The notes beneath the pieces are model-generated. The model had not been told where the DNA came from. It ran no database searches and saw nothing but the letters and a program-made list of their open reading frames with translations. Position numbers and translations under genes: made by a program. From Betaproteobacteria bacterium (GTDB lineage Bacteria; Pseudomonadota; Gammaproteobacteria; Burkholderiales; SG8-39): a stretch of DNA of 14,794 nt. The stretch is taken from NCBI GenBank assembly GCA_009693435.1, contig SHXF01000104.1, positions 1-14,794 of the forward strand, given 5' to 3'. Shown piece after piece: positions 6,151 to 13,448 of this stretch. How positions within the stretch are numbered: the first letter of the stretch is position 1; each line of letters opens with the position of its first letter.

Positions 6151-7457
6151 GCGTGCAGGCGGTCGGCATGACAGGCATGCTGGCGCTGGTGCTGCTCATT
6201 TTCCTGCGCGTACCGGTGGCGATTGCCATGGGTCTCGTGGGTCTGACCGGCTTTGCCGCGCTGAACGACTGGTCGAGGGCCCTGACCGTCCTCGGGCAGG
6301 TGTCGATAGATGCAGCCTCGAATTACTCGCTGTCCGTGGTGCCCCTGTTCCTGCTGATGGGCGATCTTGCTATGCATTCGGGCATGTCGGCGCGGCTGTA
6401 TGCCGCCGCGCGCTCCGTTTTCGCCGGGTTTCCGGGATCGCAGGCGCTCGCAACCATAGGCGCCTGCGCCGGCTTCGGCGCGGTGTGCGGCTCGTCGCTC
6501 GCGACCGCCGCAACCATGACGCGCGTCTCGATCCCGGAAATGCGCCGGCTGGGCTACGACGACCGGCTGTCCACGGGATCGGTTGCGGCCGGGGGCACGC
6601 TGGGCATACTGATCCCGCCGTCCATACCGTTGGTGATATACGGCATCATTGCCGAGGAATCGGTGTCGAAACTGTTCGCGGCGTCGATGATCCCGGGACT
6701 GGTGCTCACGGTGCTGTACATGCTGGTGGTGGTCGCGGTGCTGTGGTGGAAGCCGGCATGGGCGCCGCTCGACACAGCAATGAGCTGGCGCGAACGCGTG
6801 CGCGCCATCGCGGCGACCTGGGATCTGCTGCTGCTGTTCGGGGTGACGATAGGGGGCTTGTACCTCGGCTGGTTCACGCCCACCGAGGCGGCCGCGGTGG
6901 GCGCGTTCGGCGCCTGGGCGCTGGGTTGCGTGCGCGGCAATCTCGGTTTCGACGCGATGCGCGCGAGCTTCACCGACACCATACGCACCACCTGCATGCT
7001 GTTCATGATCGTCATCTGCGCGCTGGTCTTTTCGTATTTTGTCGTCCAGACGCAGCTGCCATCGGCGCTGGCCGGCTGGGTGAAGGAATGGGGCGTCGGG
7101 CCGGTCGTCCTGATGATCGCAATCGTCGTCTTCTACATCATCCTCGGCTGCTTCATGGACGGCTTCGGGATGATACTGATCACCGTCCCGGTGTTTCTGC
7201 CCATGGTGGTGCAGAGCGGGTTCGATTCGCTGTGGTTCGGCGTGATACTGGTGCTCGTGATCGAGCTGGGCCTGATACACCCGCCGGTGGGCATGAACAT
7301 TTTCGTGATCCAGGCCCAGGCGCCGGACGTGCCCGTGCTGAGCATCTATCAGGGGATACTGCCGTTCCTGCTGGCGCCGATAGTCCTGCTCGCGTTGATG
7401 ATCCAGTTTCCGGACATTGCGCTGTGGCTGCCCAATCTTTTGTTCCCGCCGAAATAG
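6147..7457 (+). CDS. TRAP transporter large permease (DctM family), system 1
   Basis: A 436-aa protein with about a dozen hydrophobic segments, the normal DctM length. This is the Na+-coupled channel-forming subunit. Family signatures are LSVVPLFLLMGDLA near residue 62, GFGAVCGSSLATAATM around 112-127, GGTLGILIPPSIPLVIYG around 150-167, WFTPTEAAAVGAFGAW in the middle, and LIHPPVGMNIFVI near the C-terminus. Start ATG 6147 overlaps the small-permease stop; a longer open frame upstream is only the shadow of the small-permease gene. It is followed after 26 bases by the MarR gene on the same strand. Confidence 0.95.
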   Translation: MSVQAVGMTGMLALVLLIFLRVPVAIAMGLVGLTGFAALNDWSRALTVLGQVSIDAASNYSLSVVPLFLLMGDLAMHSGMSARLYAAARSVFAGFPGSQALATIGACAGFGAVCGSSLATAATMTRVSIPEMRRLGYDDRLSTGSVAAGGTLGILIPPSIPLVIYGIIAEESVSKLFAASMIPGLVLTVLYMLVVVAVLWWKPAWAPLDTAMSWRERVRAIAATWDLLLLFGVTIGGLYLGWFTPTEAAAVGAFGAWALGCVRGNLGFDAMRASFTDTIRTTCMLFMIVICALVFSYFVVQTQLPSALAGWVKEWGVGPVVLMIAIVVFYIILGCFMDGFGMILITVPVFLPMVVQSGFDSLWFGVILVLVIELGLIHPPVGMNIFVIQAQAPDVPVLSIYQGILPFLLAPIVLLALMIQFPDIALWLPNLLFPPK

Positions 7458-7483
7458 CCTCTCGCGACCGACTCCCGAAATTG

Positions 7484-8071
7484 ATGAAGAAAAAACTCCT
7501 GCCCGGTTCACCATCGCCAAAACGACGTGCCAGCCGCGTCAGAACGCACACCCCCGGAACCCGCCGCGCTGCGGTGCTGCGCAAGGTCGATCCCCAGCTT
7601 CTGGAAGGCCTCGCACCCGATCCCAGCCACGCCTGGCGGCACGACAACATCGGCAGGCTGCTGATATTCGCCTTTCACTTTTTCGAAGAGCGATTGCTGG
7701 AACGCTTCCAGACGGGTGAATACCAGGACTTCCGCTACATCTACTTCCACCTGTTCCGTAACATCGACTTCGCTGGCACCCGCATCGTGGATCTTGCCAA
7801 ACGCGCGGGCGTGACCAAGGCTGCCATGGGCCAGCTTGCGCAGGCGTGCGAACGTCTGGGCTATGTAAAAATCGTCGCGGATCCCACAGACGGCAGGGCC
7901 AAGATCGTGACGGTCACGCCCAGCGGCCGGAAGGTGTTGCGCGTTCTCGGCCGGTTGATGCTGCAGCTGGAAGCGGAATTCCGGCAGGTGCTCGGCCCGG
8001 CGCGCTACAAGACGCTGCGCGCCAACCTGCTGCACTTCAGGTCGCGGGTATCGATGCGACCCGGAACCTGA
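7484..8071 (+). CDS. MarR-family transcriptional regulator
   Basis: A 195-aa winged-helix protein. The helix-turn-helix is RIVDLAKRAGVTKAAMGQLA (100-119) with the recognition helix to about 125, followed by the beta-wing with the family signature DPTDGRAKIVTVTPSG (133-148). The dimerising helices lie before and after (55-95 and 150-190). It has an extra basic, proline-rich N-terminus of about 45 residues that standard 140-160-aa MarR proteins lack; an alternative GTG at 7574 would shorten it, but neither start has a good ribosome binding site. It sits 26 bases after the large permease, so it is probably cotranscribed with TRAP system 1. It is the natural candidate to bind the TTACTATT motif; MarR proteins usually repress and release on binding small, often phenolic, ligands. 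Confidence 0.88.
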   Translation: MKKKLLPGSPSPKRRASRVRTHTPGTRRAAVLRKVDPQLLEGLAPDPSHAWRHDNIGRLLIFAFHFFEERLLERFQTGEYQDFRYIYFHLFRNIDFAGTRIVDLAKRAGVTKAAMGQLAQACERLGYVKIVADPTDGRAKIVTVTPSGRKVLRVLGRLMLQLEAEFRQVLGPARYKTLRANLLHFRSRVSMRPGT

Positions 8072-8073
8072 AA

Positions 8074-8128
8074 AGCGCAGTGCCTGTTCGGCAGGCTTTC
8101 GCATCGTCAGGGAAAGGAATTCTGCGCT
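8074..8128. terminator. Possible bidirectional terminator between convergent units
   Basis: The MarR gene and the minus-strand operon end 56 bases apart. GCCTG (8082-8086) pairs with CAGGC (8092-8096) around TTCGG and is followed by TTT on the plus strand. An outer inverted repeat, AGCGCAG (8074-8080) and CTGCGCT (8122-8128), spans the whole gap. The stems are short, so termination is plausible only. Confidence 0.35.
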
Positions 8129-9162
8129 TATCGTCTGGCCTCTTCAGCCGCAATGGCGCGAGACAGGGCATCGTATATCCTGCTGGCCGGCAGTCCCTTT
8201 TTATCCAGCTCCGCGATGCGCGCGTCGGTCAGGTGCTGGAAGCGCTTGCGCAGGACGGCCCGTTCCGCGTCGCTCACCGGCGTGACGCTGTGGTTTCGTT
8301 TCTTCGCATCGGCAATGCCGACGTCGTCCAGCGCGGACCACAATGCCGCGATGCGTGCCGCGGAATCTTCCGTGGAAAAATCATCGATGATCTTTTTCAG
8401 GTCGGGCGGCAGGCTGTCGTACTTCTTCTGATTCATGATGATGTAGATCGGCGCCGCGACCGATTTTATCTCGAGGTGGCTGCTGGTCAGCTCTATGGTG
8501 CGGAACGCGACCGCCCCCGACCACGGCGCCGCTACGGCATCGACCACGCCCTTCTGCAGATTCTCGTACTGCGCCGGCTGGGGCAGCGCCACGACATTGC
8601 CGCCGACGTCGCGGATCATCGCCAGCACCAGCGGATTAATCGCCATGACCCGCATCCCCTTGAGATCGTCGATCGACTTCAGCGGTTTGCGGGCGTGGAA
8701 CTGTTCCGTGCTCGTAAAGGCGACCACGAGCACGCGGATGGGGTTGAATTCCGCCATGAGTTCCGGTGTCGAGCGCAGCGCGCGCAGATAGGCGCGCGAT
8801 GCTTTCACGTGGTCATTGACCATGAAGGGCACGCCCGCGAGCAGGTTCAGCGGATAGCGCCCGGCTTCGAATTGCTGGGCGCCCAGCGCGATGTCCACGA
8901 CACCGGTTTCCGTCAGCTCCGAAAATTTGGTCGGGACTGAATAGGCGGAGCCGGTGCCATACATCGTCACTTCCACTTTCCCGGTCGCCTCCAGGTTCGA
9001 TTTCAACACGCCAACCGACCCCGTGTTGGTGGGCGCCGTGGTGGGCGCGACGTGCGCGATCGATATTTTTATTTTTTCCTGGCTGAATGCCGGGTGCGCG
9101 CACGCGGCAATCGCAATACCAGCTGCCGACTGAATCAACTTCCGACCAAATACGCTTTTCAC
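8128..9162 (-). CDS. TRAP-type substrate-binding protein, operon 2 copy 2
   Basis: A 344-aa secreted binding protein. The signal peptide covers about residues 1-28 (hydrophobic SAAGIAIAACAHP, likely cut after AFS). It is a close paralog of the protein at 12314-13351: both share IYIIMNQKKYDSLPPDL, DFSTEDSAARIAA and KKGLPA. The usual substrate Arg is missing: in DDLKGMRVMAINP the position is M173. GTG 9162 was chosen because AGGAGG lies seven bases upstream and a signal peptide follows directly. Last gene of the six-gene operon, 34 bases after the MetE-like gene. It has no permease genes beside it and would have to share the ones at 10407-12202. Confidence 0.88.
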   Translation of the reverse strand: MKSVFGRKLIQSAAGIAIAACAHPAFSQEKIKISIAHVAPTTAPTNTGSVGVLKSNLEATGKVEVTMYGTGSAYSVPTKFSELTETGVVDIALGAQQFEAGRYPLNLLAGVPFMVNDHVKASRAYLRALRSTPELMAEFNPIRVLVVAFTSTEQFHARKPLKSIDDLKGMRVMAINPLVLAMIRDVGGNVVALPQPAQYENLQKGVVDAVAAPWSGAVAFRTIELTSSHLEIKSVAAPIYIIMNQKKYDSLPPDLKKIIDDFSTEDSAARIAALWSALDDVGIADAKKRNHSVTPVSDAERAVLRKRFQHLTDARIAELDKKGLPASRIYDALSRAIAAEEARR

Positions 9163-9196
9163 GATGCTTCCTCCTGTGACAATACTTTTGGAATAC

Positions 9197-10303
9197 CTAC
9201 AATTGCGCTGAAGCAAGCCGCGCTCCTTCAACCATCGACCTCAACTTGGCCCAGCAGATGCTTGCGGGCACGTGGCGTGGCTCGACCGTGGTTCCAAACC
9301 CGCAATCGGTGCCGGCAATGACGTTTTCCGGACCGACCGCTCTTGCGAATCGCAGCAGGCGTTGCGCAACCAGTTCGGGGTGCTCGACGTAGTTGGTGCA
9401 GTTGTCGATGACACCGGGGATGATCTTCACGCCCTCGGGCAGGGCCATTTCTTCGAACAGCGTCCACTCGTGCGCGTGCCTGGGATTGGCCGCTTCGAAC
9501 GAAAATGCCCCGACCCTCGCCCGCAGCAACGGGCCCATCAATTCCTTGAGCGGCACATCGTGGGTGTGCGGTCCCTCGTAGTTCCCCCAGCAGACGTGCA
9601 GGCGCAATTGCTCGCGCGGCAAACCCTCGAATGCTTCGTTCAGCACGTCGATGTGCAGATCAACGACTTTCGCGTCGATGTGGTCCCGGAAACCTGCCGC
9701 GAGATCGGGGCAATCCACCTGAAGCGTGAACCCGGCCGAGACGATGGCCCGGTATTCGGCCTTGAGCGCCGACCCGAGAGCACGCAGGTAGTCTTCCTGG
9801 CTCGCGTAGTGCGTCGAGGGCATGAACAGGGCAACCACGCCCGGTGACGCGGCCGTCATGAAGGCTTGGGGAGCGGCGGCACCCTTCAGAGCATCGCGAA
9901 AATTATCGATGTCGCGCAGGATCGCGCCACCATCCGCGACCGAAACCGCCCCGTTATTCGTCGGAAACGGCAGACGCGCGACCTTGTCGGGCGCCCAGTC
10001 CGGAAACTCGTTCTGTTTCCAGTCCTTGGTGATCCCTCGCCGGTCCGGCGGCCCGGAAAATCCGCTCAGGCGATCCTTCACGTATTCGACGTAGGACGCC
10101 TTGCCGTATTCGCCGTCGCTGACGATGTCTATGCCGAGTTCGGCCTGCTTGCGCACCACTTCCCGCGTCGCCTCAGCCACCCGCTTTTTCAGCGCATCGA
10201 GGTTCACCGGCTCTCCTTTGCTGCGCGAGAGCATGAGTCCGGACAGATCCGGCGGCCTGGGCAGGCTGCCGGCATGCGTCGTCAAAATCCGTGTAGCTGC
10301 CAT
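9197..10303 (-). CDS. MetE C-terminal-domain-like protein (methionine synthase II family), copy 2
   Basis: A 368-aa protein of the cobalamin-independent methionine synthase C-terminal family (COG0620), a zinc TIM barrel. It opens THAGSLPRP (9-17) and has SDGEYGK (62-68), VDCPD (196-200) and the zinc set H236-x-C238 in HVCWGN, E270 in FSFEAANPRH, and C334 in GTDCGFG. It lacks the N-terminal half of true MetE, like epoxyalkane:CoM transferase and other alkyl or thiol transferases of the family, so methionine synthesis is not assured. Start ATG 10303 has a GAGGGG site. It lies between the small permease (103 bases away) and a binding protein, implying a role in using the imported compound. Confidence 0.85.
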   Translation of the reverse strand: MAATRILTTHAGSLPRPPDLSGLMLSRSKGEPVNLDALKKRVAEATREVVRKQAELGIDIVSDGEYGKASYVEYVKDRLSGFSGPPDRRGITKDWKQNEFPDWAPDKVARLPFPTNNGAVSVADGGAILRDIDNFRDALKGAAAPQAFMTAASPGVVALFMPSTHYASQEDYLRALGSALKAEYRAIVSAGFTLQVDCPDLAAGFRDHIDAKVVDLHIDVLNEAFEGLPREQLRLHVCWGNYEGPHTHDVPLKELMGPLLRARVGAFSFEAANPRHAHEWTLFEEMALPEGVKIIPGVIDNCTNYVEHPELVAQRLLRFARAVGPENVIAGTDCGFGTTVEPRHVPASICWAKLRSMVEGARLASAQL

Positions 10304-10406
10304 TGCCGCCCCTCAATCACCCCATTGTTCTGCACCTGGTCTCTCATTCCGCCACCTGAGGTCCGCCCTCGGTTCGGGTGCATCTAGTACCGCCGGATTC
10401 GGACAG

Positions 10407-10889
10407 TCAGCCGCGAACCTTGCGGAACGCCGCCATCAGGCAGGCAACCGGTGCAAGCGTCATGCCTATGGCGGCGGGAAACCAGAAGATCGCCATGGGC
10501 GCCTGCAGATCGAGCGACAGGGCATCTTCCTTCCATGCCTTGAAGGCAGCCCCCCACATCAGCCAGGCGACGAAGGCGAGGCAAATGGCGGCGACAACAA
10601 GCCAGAACGCATCGATGCGATTGTTGATGCGCTCCGGGACGTGCAAGGTGGCCAGGTCCACCACGATATGCCCGCCGACAATGAACGAATGCGGCAGCGC
10701 GAGAAAGCCGATCAACACCACCGCCATGGTGGAGATCTCGATCACGCCGCGAACGCTGAACAGGCCGGCGTTTCGCCCGACGATGTCGATTGCAGTGATG
10801 CTGATCAGGATAACCAGGGACACCCCCGCGAGGTCGTGGCATACCCCGAACACGGTCTTGATCGCGGATGATGCGGAGATGCGTCGCAT
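10407..10889 (-). CDS. TRAP transporter small permease (DctQ family), system 2
   Basis: A 160-aa membrane protein with four hydrophobic helices: VSLVILISITAIDIVGRN in helix 1, TMAVVLIGFLALP in helix 2, DAFWLVVAAICLAFVAWL in helix 3, and WFPAAIGMTLAPVACLMAAF in helix 4. Start ATG 10889 follows AGGAGA at five bases. It begins eight bases after the large-permease stop, so the gene order is binding protein, large permease, small permease, whereas most TRAP operons place the small permease second. A longer open frame extends upstream but only shadows the large permease. Confidence 0.88.
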   Translation of the reverse strand: MRRISASSAIKTVFGVCHDLAGVSLVILISITAIDIVGRNAGLFSVRGVIEISTMAVVLIGFLALPHSFIVGGHIVVDLATLHVPERINNRIDAFWLVVAAICLAFVAWLMWGAAFKAWKEDALSLDLQAPMAIFWFPAAIGMTLAPVACLMAAFRKVRG

Positions 10890-10897
10890 GCGGTCTC

Positions 10898-12202
10898 CTA
10901 GTTGAACATCATGTTCGGCAGCCAGGTGATGATTCCCGGATAGATGCAGACCAGCACGATGATCAGGATGTTGGCGATCACGAACGGCACGCACCCCCAG
11001 AATGCCTCGGCGACCGTGATCTCCCGGATCATTGCGGAAAGGACGAAGACATTCAGGCCGAACGGCGGATGAATCAGGCCGAGCTGTATGACCATCACCA
11101 TGACCACGCCGAACCAGATGGCGTCGAAACCCAGGCCTACGACGATGGGGAACAGGAAAGGCGTGGTGATGAACAGGATGGAGGTCGAGTCCATCACGCA
11201 GCCCAGCAGTATCAACCCGATGAGGATGATCGCCATGACGGCCGCTGGCGACATGTCGAGCTGGGCGAGGTAGGACGTGACAGTCTTCTGCAGCTCGACC
11301 GAGTCCATGTAGAAATGGAACAGCGCGATGCCGATCAGGATCAGGAATATGATGGCCGACAACTGCACCGCTTCGCGCACCGATTCGACGAAACCCGTCC
11401 AGCTCAGGCGGCGCTGTATCACCCCGACGAGCAGCACGCCCGCGGCGCCAGCGGCGGCGCCTTCGGTCGGAGAGAAAAATCCGGCATACATGCCGCCCAG
11501 CATCAGTATGAATACGACCGAGACGCCGACGATGTCCTTCAGCAGCGCGATGCGCGCCATCCACGGAAGCCGCTCGGAGCGCGGCGCCGCCGCGGGAAAG
11601 AGGCTCGCCCAGATGCCGATCGCGATGACGAACATCACCGTGAGCACGATGCCCGGAACGATGCCGCCGGCGAACATGCGGCCGATCGACGATTCGGTCA
11701 TGGTCGCGTAGATGACCATGGGCACCGACGGCGGGATGAGTATCCCCAGGGTGCCCCCCGCTGCGAGCGAACCGCCGGCAAGACGAACGCTGTAGCCCCG
11801 GCGCAGCATCTCGGGGACAGTGATCTTGGACATGGTCGACAGGGTCGCCATGTCGCTGCCGCACACCGACCCGAATCCGGCGCAGGCAGTTACACCCGAC
11901 ATCGCCAGCCCGCCCGGATAATGCCCCATGAAACCATTGGCCACGCGCACCAGATCTGCCGCCAGGCCGGTGCGCACGGCGAAGGCTCCCATCACGATGA
12001 ACAGGGGCAGCACCGAAAGGCCGTAGTTGTTGAGCACCTCGAAGGGTGCGCTGCCGGCCACATAAATGAACGTGTTCCAGCCCTTGATGTAGCCGGTGCC
12101 GATGGCGCCGACCAGACCGAGCGCGAGGGCAAGCGGGACGCGCAGCGCAGCCAGCACCAGGACCGCGGTAAATCCCAGCACACTGAGAGCGAGCGGCCCC
12201 AT
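10898..12202 (-). CDS. TRAP transporter large permease (DctM family), system 2
   Basis: A 434-aa membrane protein with about a dozen hydrophobic segments. Signatures include LSVLPLFIVMGAFA near residue 63, GFGSVCGSDMATLSTM around 109-124, GGTLGILIPPSVPMVIYA around 148-165, FFSPTEGAAAGAAG in the middle, and LIHPPFGLNVFVLS near the C-terminus. It is complete. Start ATG 12202 has no good ribosome binding site; an RNA hairpin at 12266-12285 lies upstream, so translation may be low relative to the binding protein. It is 111 bases after that binding protein and eight before the small permease. Confidence 0.93.
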   Translation of the reverse strand: MGPLALSVLGFTAVLVLAALRVPLALALGLVGAIGTGYIKGWNTFIYVAGSAPFEVLNNYGLSVLPLFIVMGAFAVRTGLAADLVRVANGFMGHYPGGLAMSGVTACAGFGSVCGSDMATLSTMSKITVPEMLRRGYSVRLAGGSLAAGGTLGILIPPSVPMVIYATMTESSIGRMFAGGIVPGIVLTVMFVIAIGIWASLFPAAAPRSERLPWMARIALLKDIVGVSVVFILMLGGMYAGFFSPTEGAAAGAAGVLLVGVIQRRLSWTGFVESVREAVQLSAIIFLILIGIALFHFYMDSVELQKTVTSYLAQLDMSPAAVMAIILIGLILLGCVMDSTSILFITTPFLFPIVVGLGFDAIWFGVVMVMVIQLGLIHPPFGLNVFVLSAMIREITVAEAFWGCVPFVIANILIIVLVCIYPGIITWLPNMMFN

Positions 12203-12265
12203 TTGGTTACCCGGGAGTCAGCCTGTCACGCTGATCCGGATGGACGATTTGTCTCCAGGGCCGCA

Positions 12266-12285
12266 GCTGCCTTTGCAACGGCAGC
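12266..12285 (-). promoter_or_regulatory. Intergenic hairpin between binding protein and large permease genes
   Basis: GCTGCC (12266-12271) pairs with GGCAGC (12280-12285) around an eight-base loop, in the 111-base gap. Such stems often protect the upstream binding-protein mRNA and reduce read-through to the permease genes. No T-run follows, so it is unlikely to be a full terminator. Confidence 0.35.
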
Positions 12286-12313
12286 CCATCCGCCACCGGA
12301 AATAGCTGCCGGA

Positions 12314-13351
12314 TCAACGCGCGTCTTCGGCTGCCATCGCTTTGCTCAAGACATCGTAGATTCTGCGCGCCGGCAGGCCCTTCTTTTCCAGATCGGCAAT
12401 GCGCGCATCGGCCAGGTGCTGAAAGCGCTTGCGCATCGCGGCGCGCTCCGCCAGGCTCATCGGCGTGATCAGGTGACCGCGTTTTTTCGCTTCCTCGATT
12501 CCCATTGCGTCCACTTTGTCCCAGACCGCGGCGATGCGTGCCGCGGAATCCTCGGTGGAAAAGTCGTCCAGAATTTTCCGCAGATCCGGTGGCAGGCTGT
12601 CGTATTTCTTCTGGTTCATGATGATGTAGATGGGTGTGGCGATGGAGTTGGTTTCGAGATGAGCATTGGTTACCTCTATGGTGCGAAATGCCATCGTCGC
12701 GGCCCAGGAACTCGAAGACGCGTCTATTACCCCCTTCTGGAAATTCTCGTACTGGGCAGTCTGGGGCAGCGCCACCACCGTCCCGCCCACCTCCCGTATC
12801 ATCGACAGCACGATGGGGTTGATCGCCAGCACCCGCGCGCCTTTCAAATCGTCGATGGACCGGATCGGCTTGCGCGCGTGGATCTGCTCGGCGCTCGCGA
12901 GCCCCACGATCAGTATGCGATTGGGCTTGAACTCGGCGAGAAGTTCAGGGGTGTTGCGAACCGTTCTGAGGAACGCGCGCGTTCCCTTGACGTGATCGTT
13001 GGTAATGAACGGTTCCCCGGCAAGCAGACCCAGCGGAAAGCGTCCGGGCTCGAACTGGTGAACGGCAAACGCGATATCCACCACGCCGAGTTCGACGAGC
13101 TCGAAAAACTTGGTCGGATTCGAATAGGCCGAGCCCGATCCGTACATGATCACATCGGCCCTGCCGGTTGCCTCCAGGCTCGCCTTCAGGACACCCAGCG
13201 TTTCGGAGGTCGTCGGTGTCGTCGCCGGCCCGATATGCACCATCGAGATCTTGACTTTTTCCTGGCCGGTGGCGGGTCCGGGAACCGAGACTCCCAGCGT
13301 AATCGACAGCCCGACTGCGAGACGAACGGCATTGCGCAAGTATCGATTCAT
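12314..13351 (-). CDS. TRAP-type substrate-binding protein, operon 2 copy 1
   Basis: A 345-aa secreted binding protein. The signal peptide spans about residues 1-29 (LAVGLSITLGVSVPG, likely cut near ATG-QE). It is a paralog of the protein at 8128-9162, with long shared stretches and similar nucleotide sequence in places (compare 8348-8380 with 12533-12565). The substrate-gripping Arg position is L175 in DDLKGARVLAINP, although R173 lies two residues before it. ATG 13351 has AGGAGGA just upstream. It is second in the operon, 98 bases after a MetE-like gene, and directly precedes the permease genes, so it is the natural partner of system 2. The ligand may not be a simple carboxylate. Confidence 0.9.
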   Translation of the reverse strand: MNRYLRNAVRLAVGLSITLGVSVPGPATGQEKVKISMVHIGPATTPTTSETLGVLKASLEATGRADVIMYGSGSAYSNPTKFFELVELGVVDIAFAVHQFEPGRFPLGLLAGEPFITNDHVKGTRAFLRTVRNTPELLAEFKPNRILIVGLASAEQIHARKPIRSIDDLKGARVLAINPIVLSMIREVGGTVVALPQTAQYENFQKGVIDASSSSWAATMAFRTIEVTNAHLETNSIATPIYIIMNQKKYDSLPPDLRKILDDFSTEDSAARIAAVWDKVDAMGIEEAKKRGHLITPMSLAERAAMRKRFQHLADARIADLEKKGLPARRIYDVLSKAMAAEDAR

Positions 13352-13448
13352 GTGTTCCTCCTTTGGGATTTCGACAGGACGGCAGAACCGGCCACGAAAC
13401 GCATTCTATCCCCGGCTGTTGCTTACCGGCGCCGGCGCAAGCCGCTTT

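Noticed and set aside
6098..7483. Long frame joined upstream to the MarR protein
   Set aside because: It is the wrong frame over the large permease; protein-like MarR sequence begins only near 7484.
5886..7520. 544-codon minus-strand open frame
   Set aside because: Antisense to the clear TRAP permease genes, with the same His/Arg/Gln-rich shadow composition.
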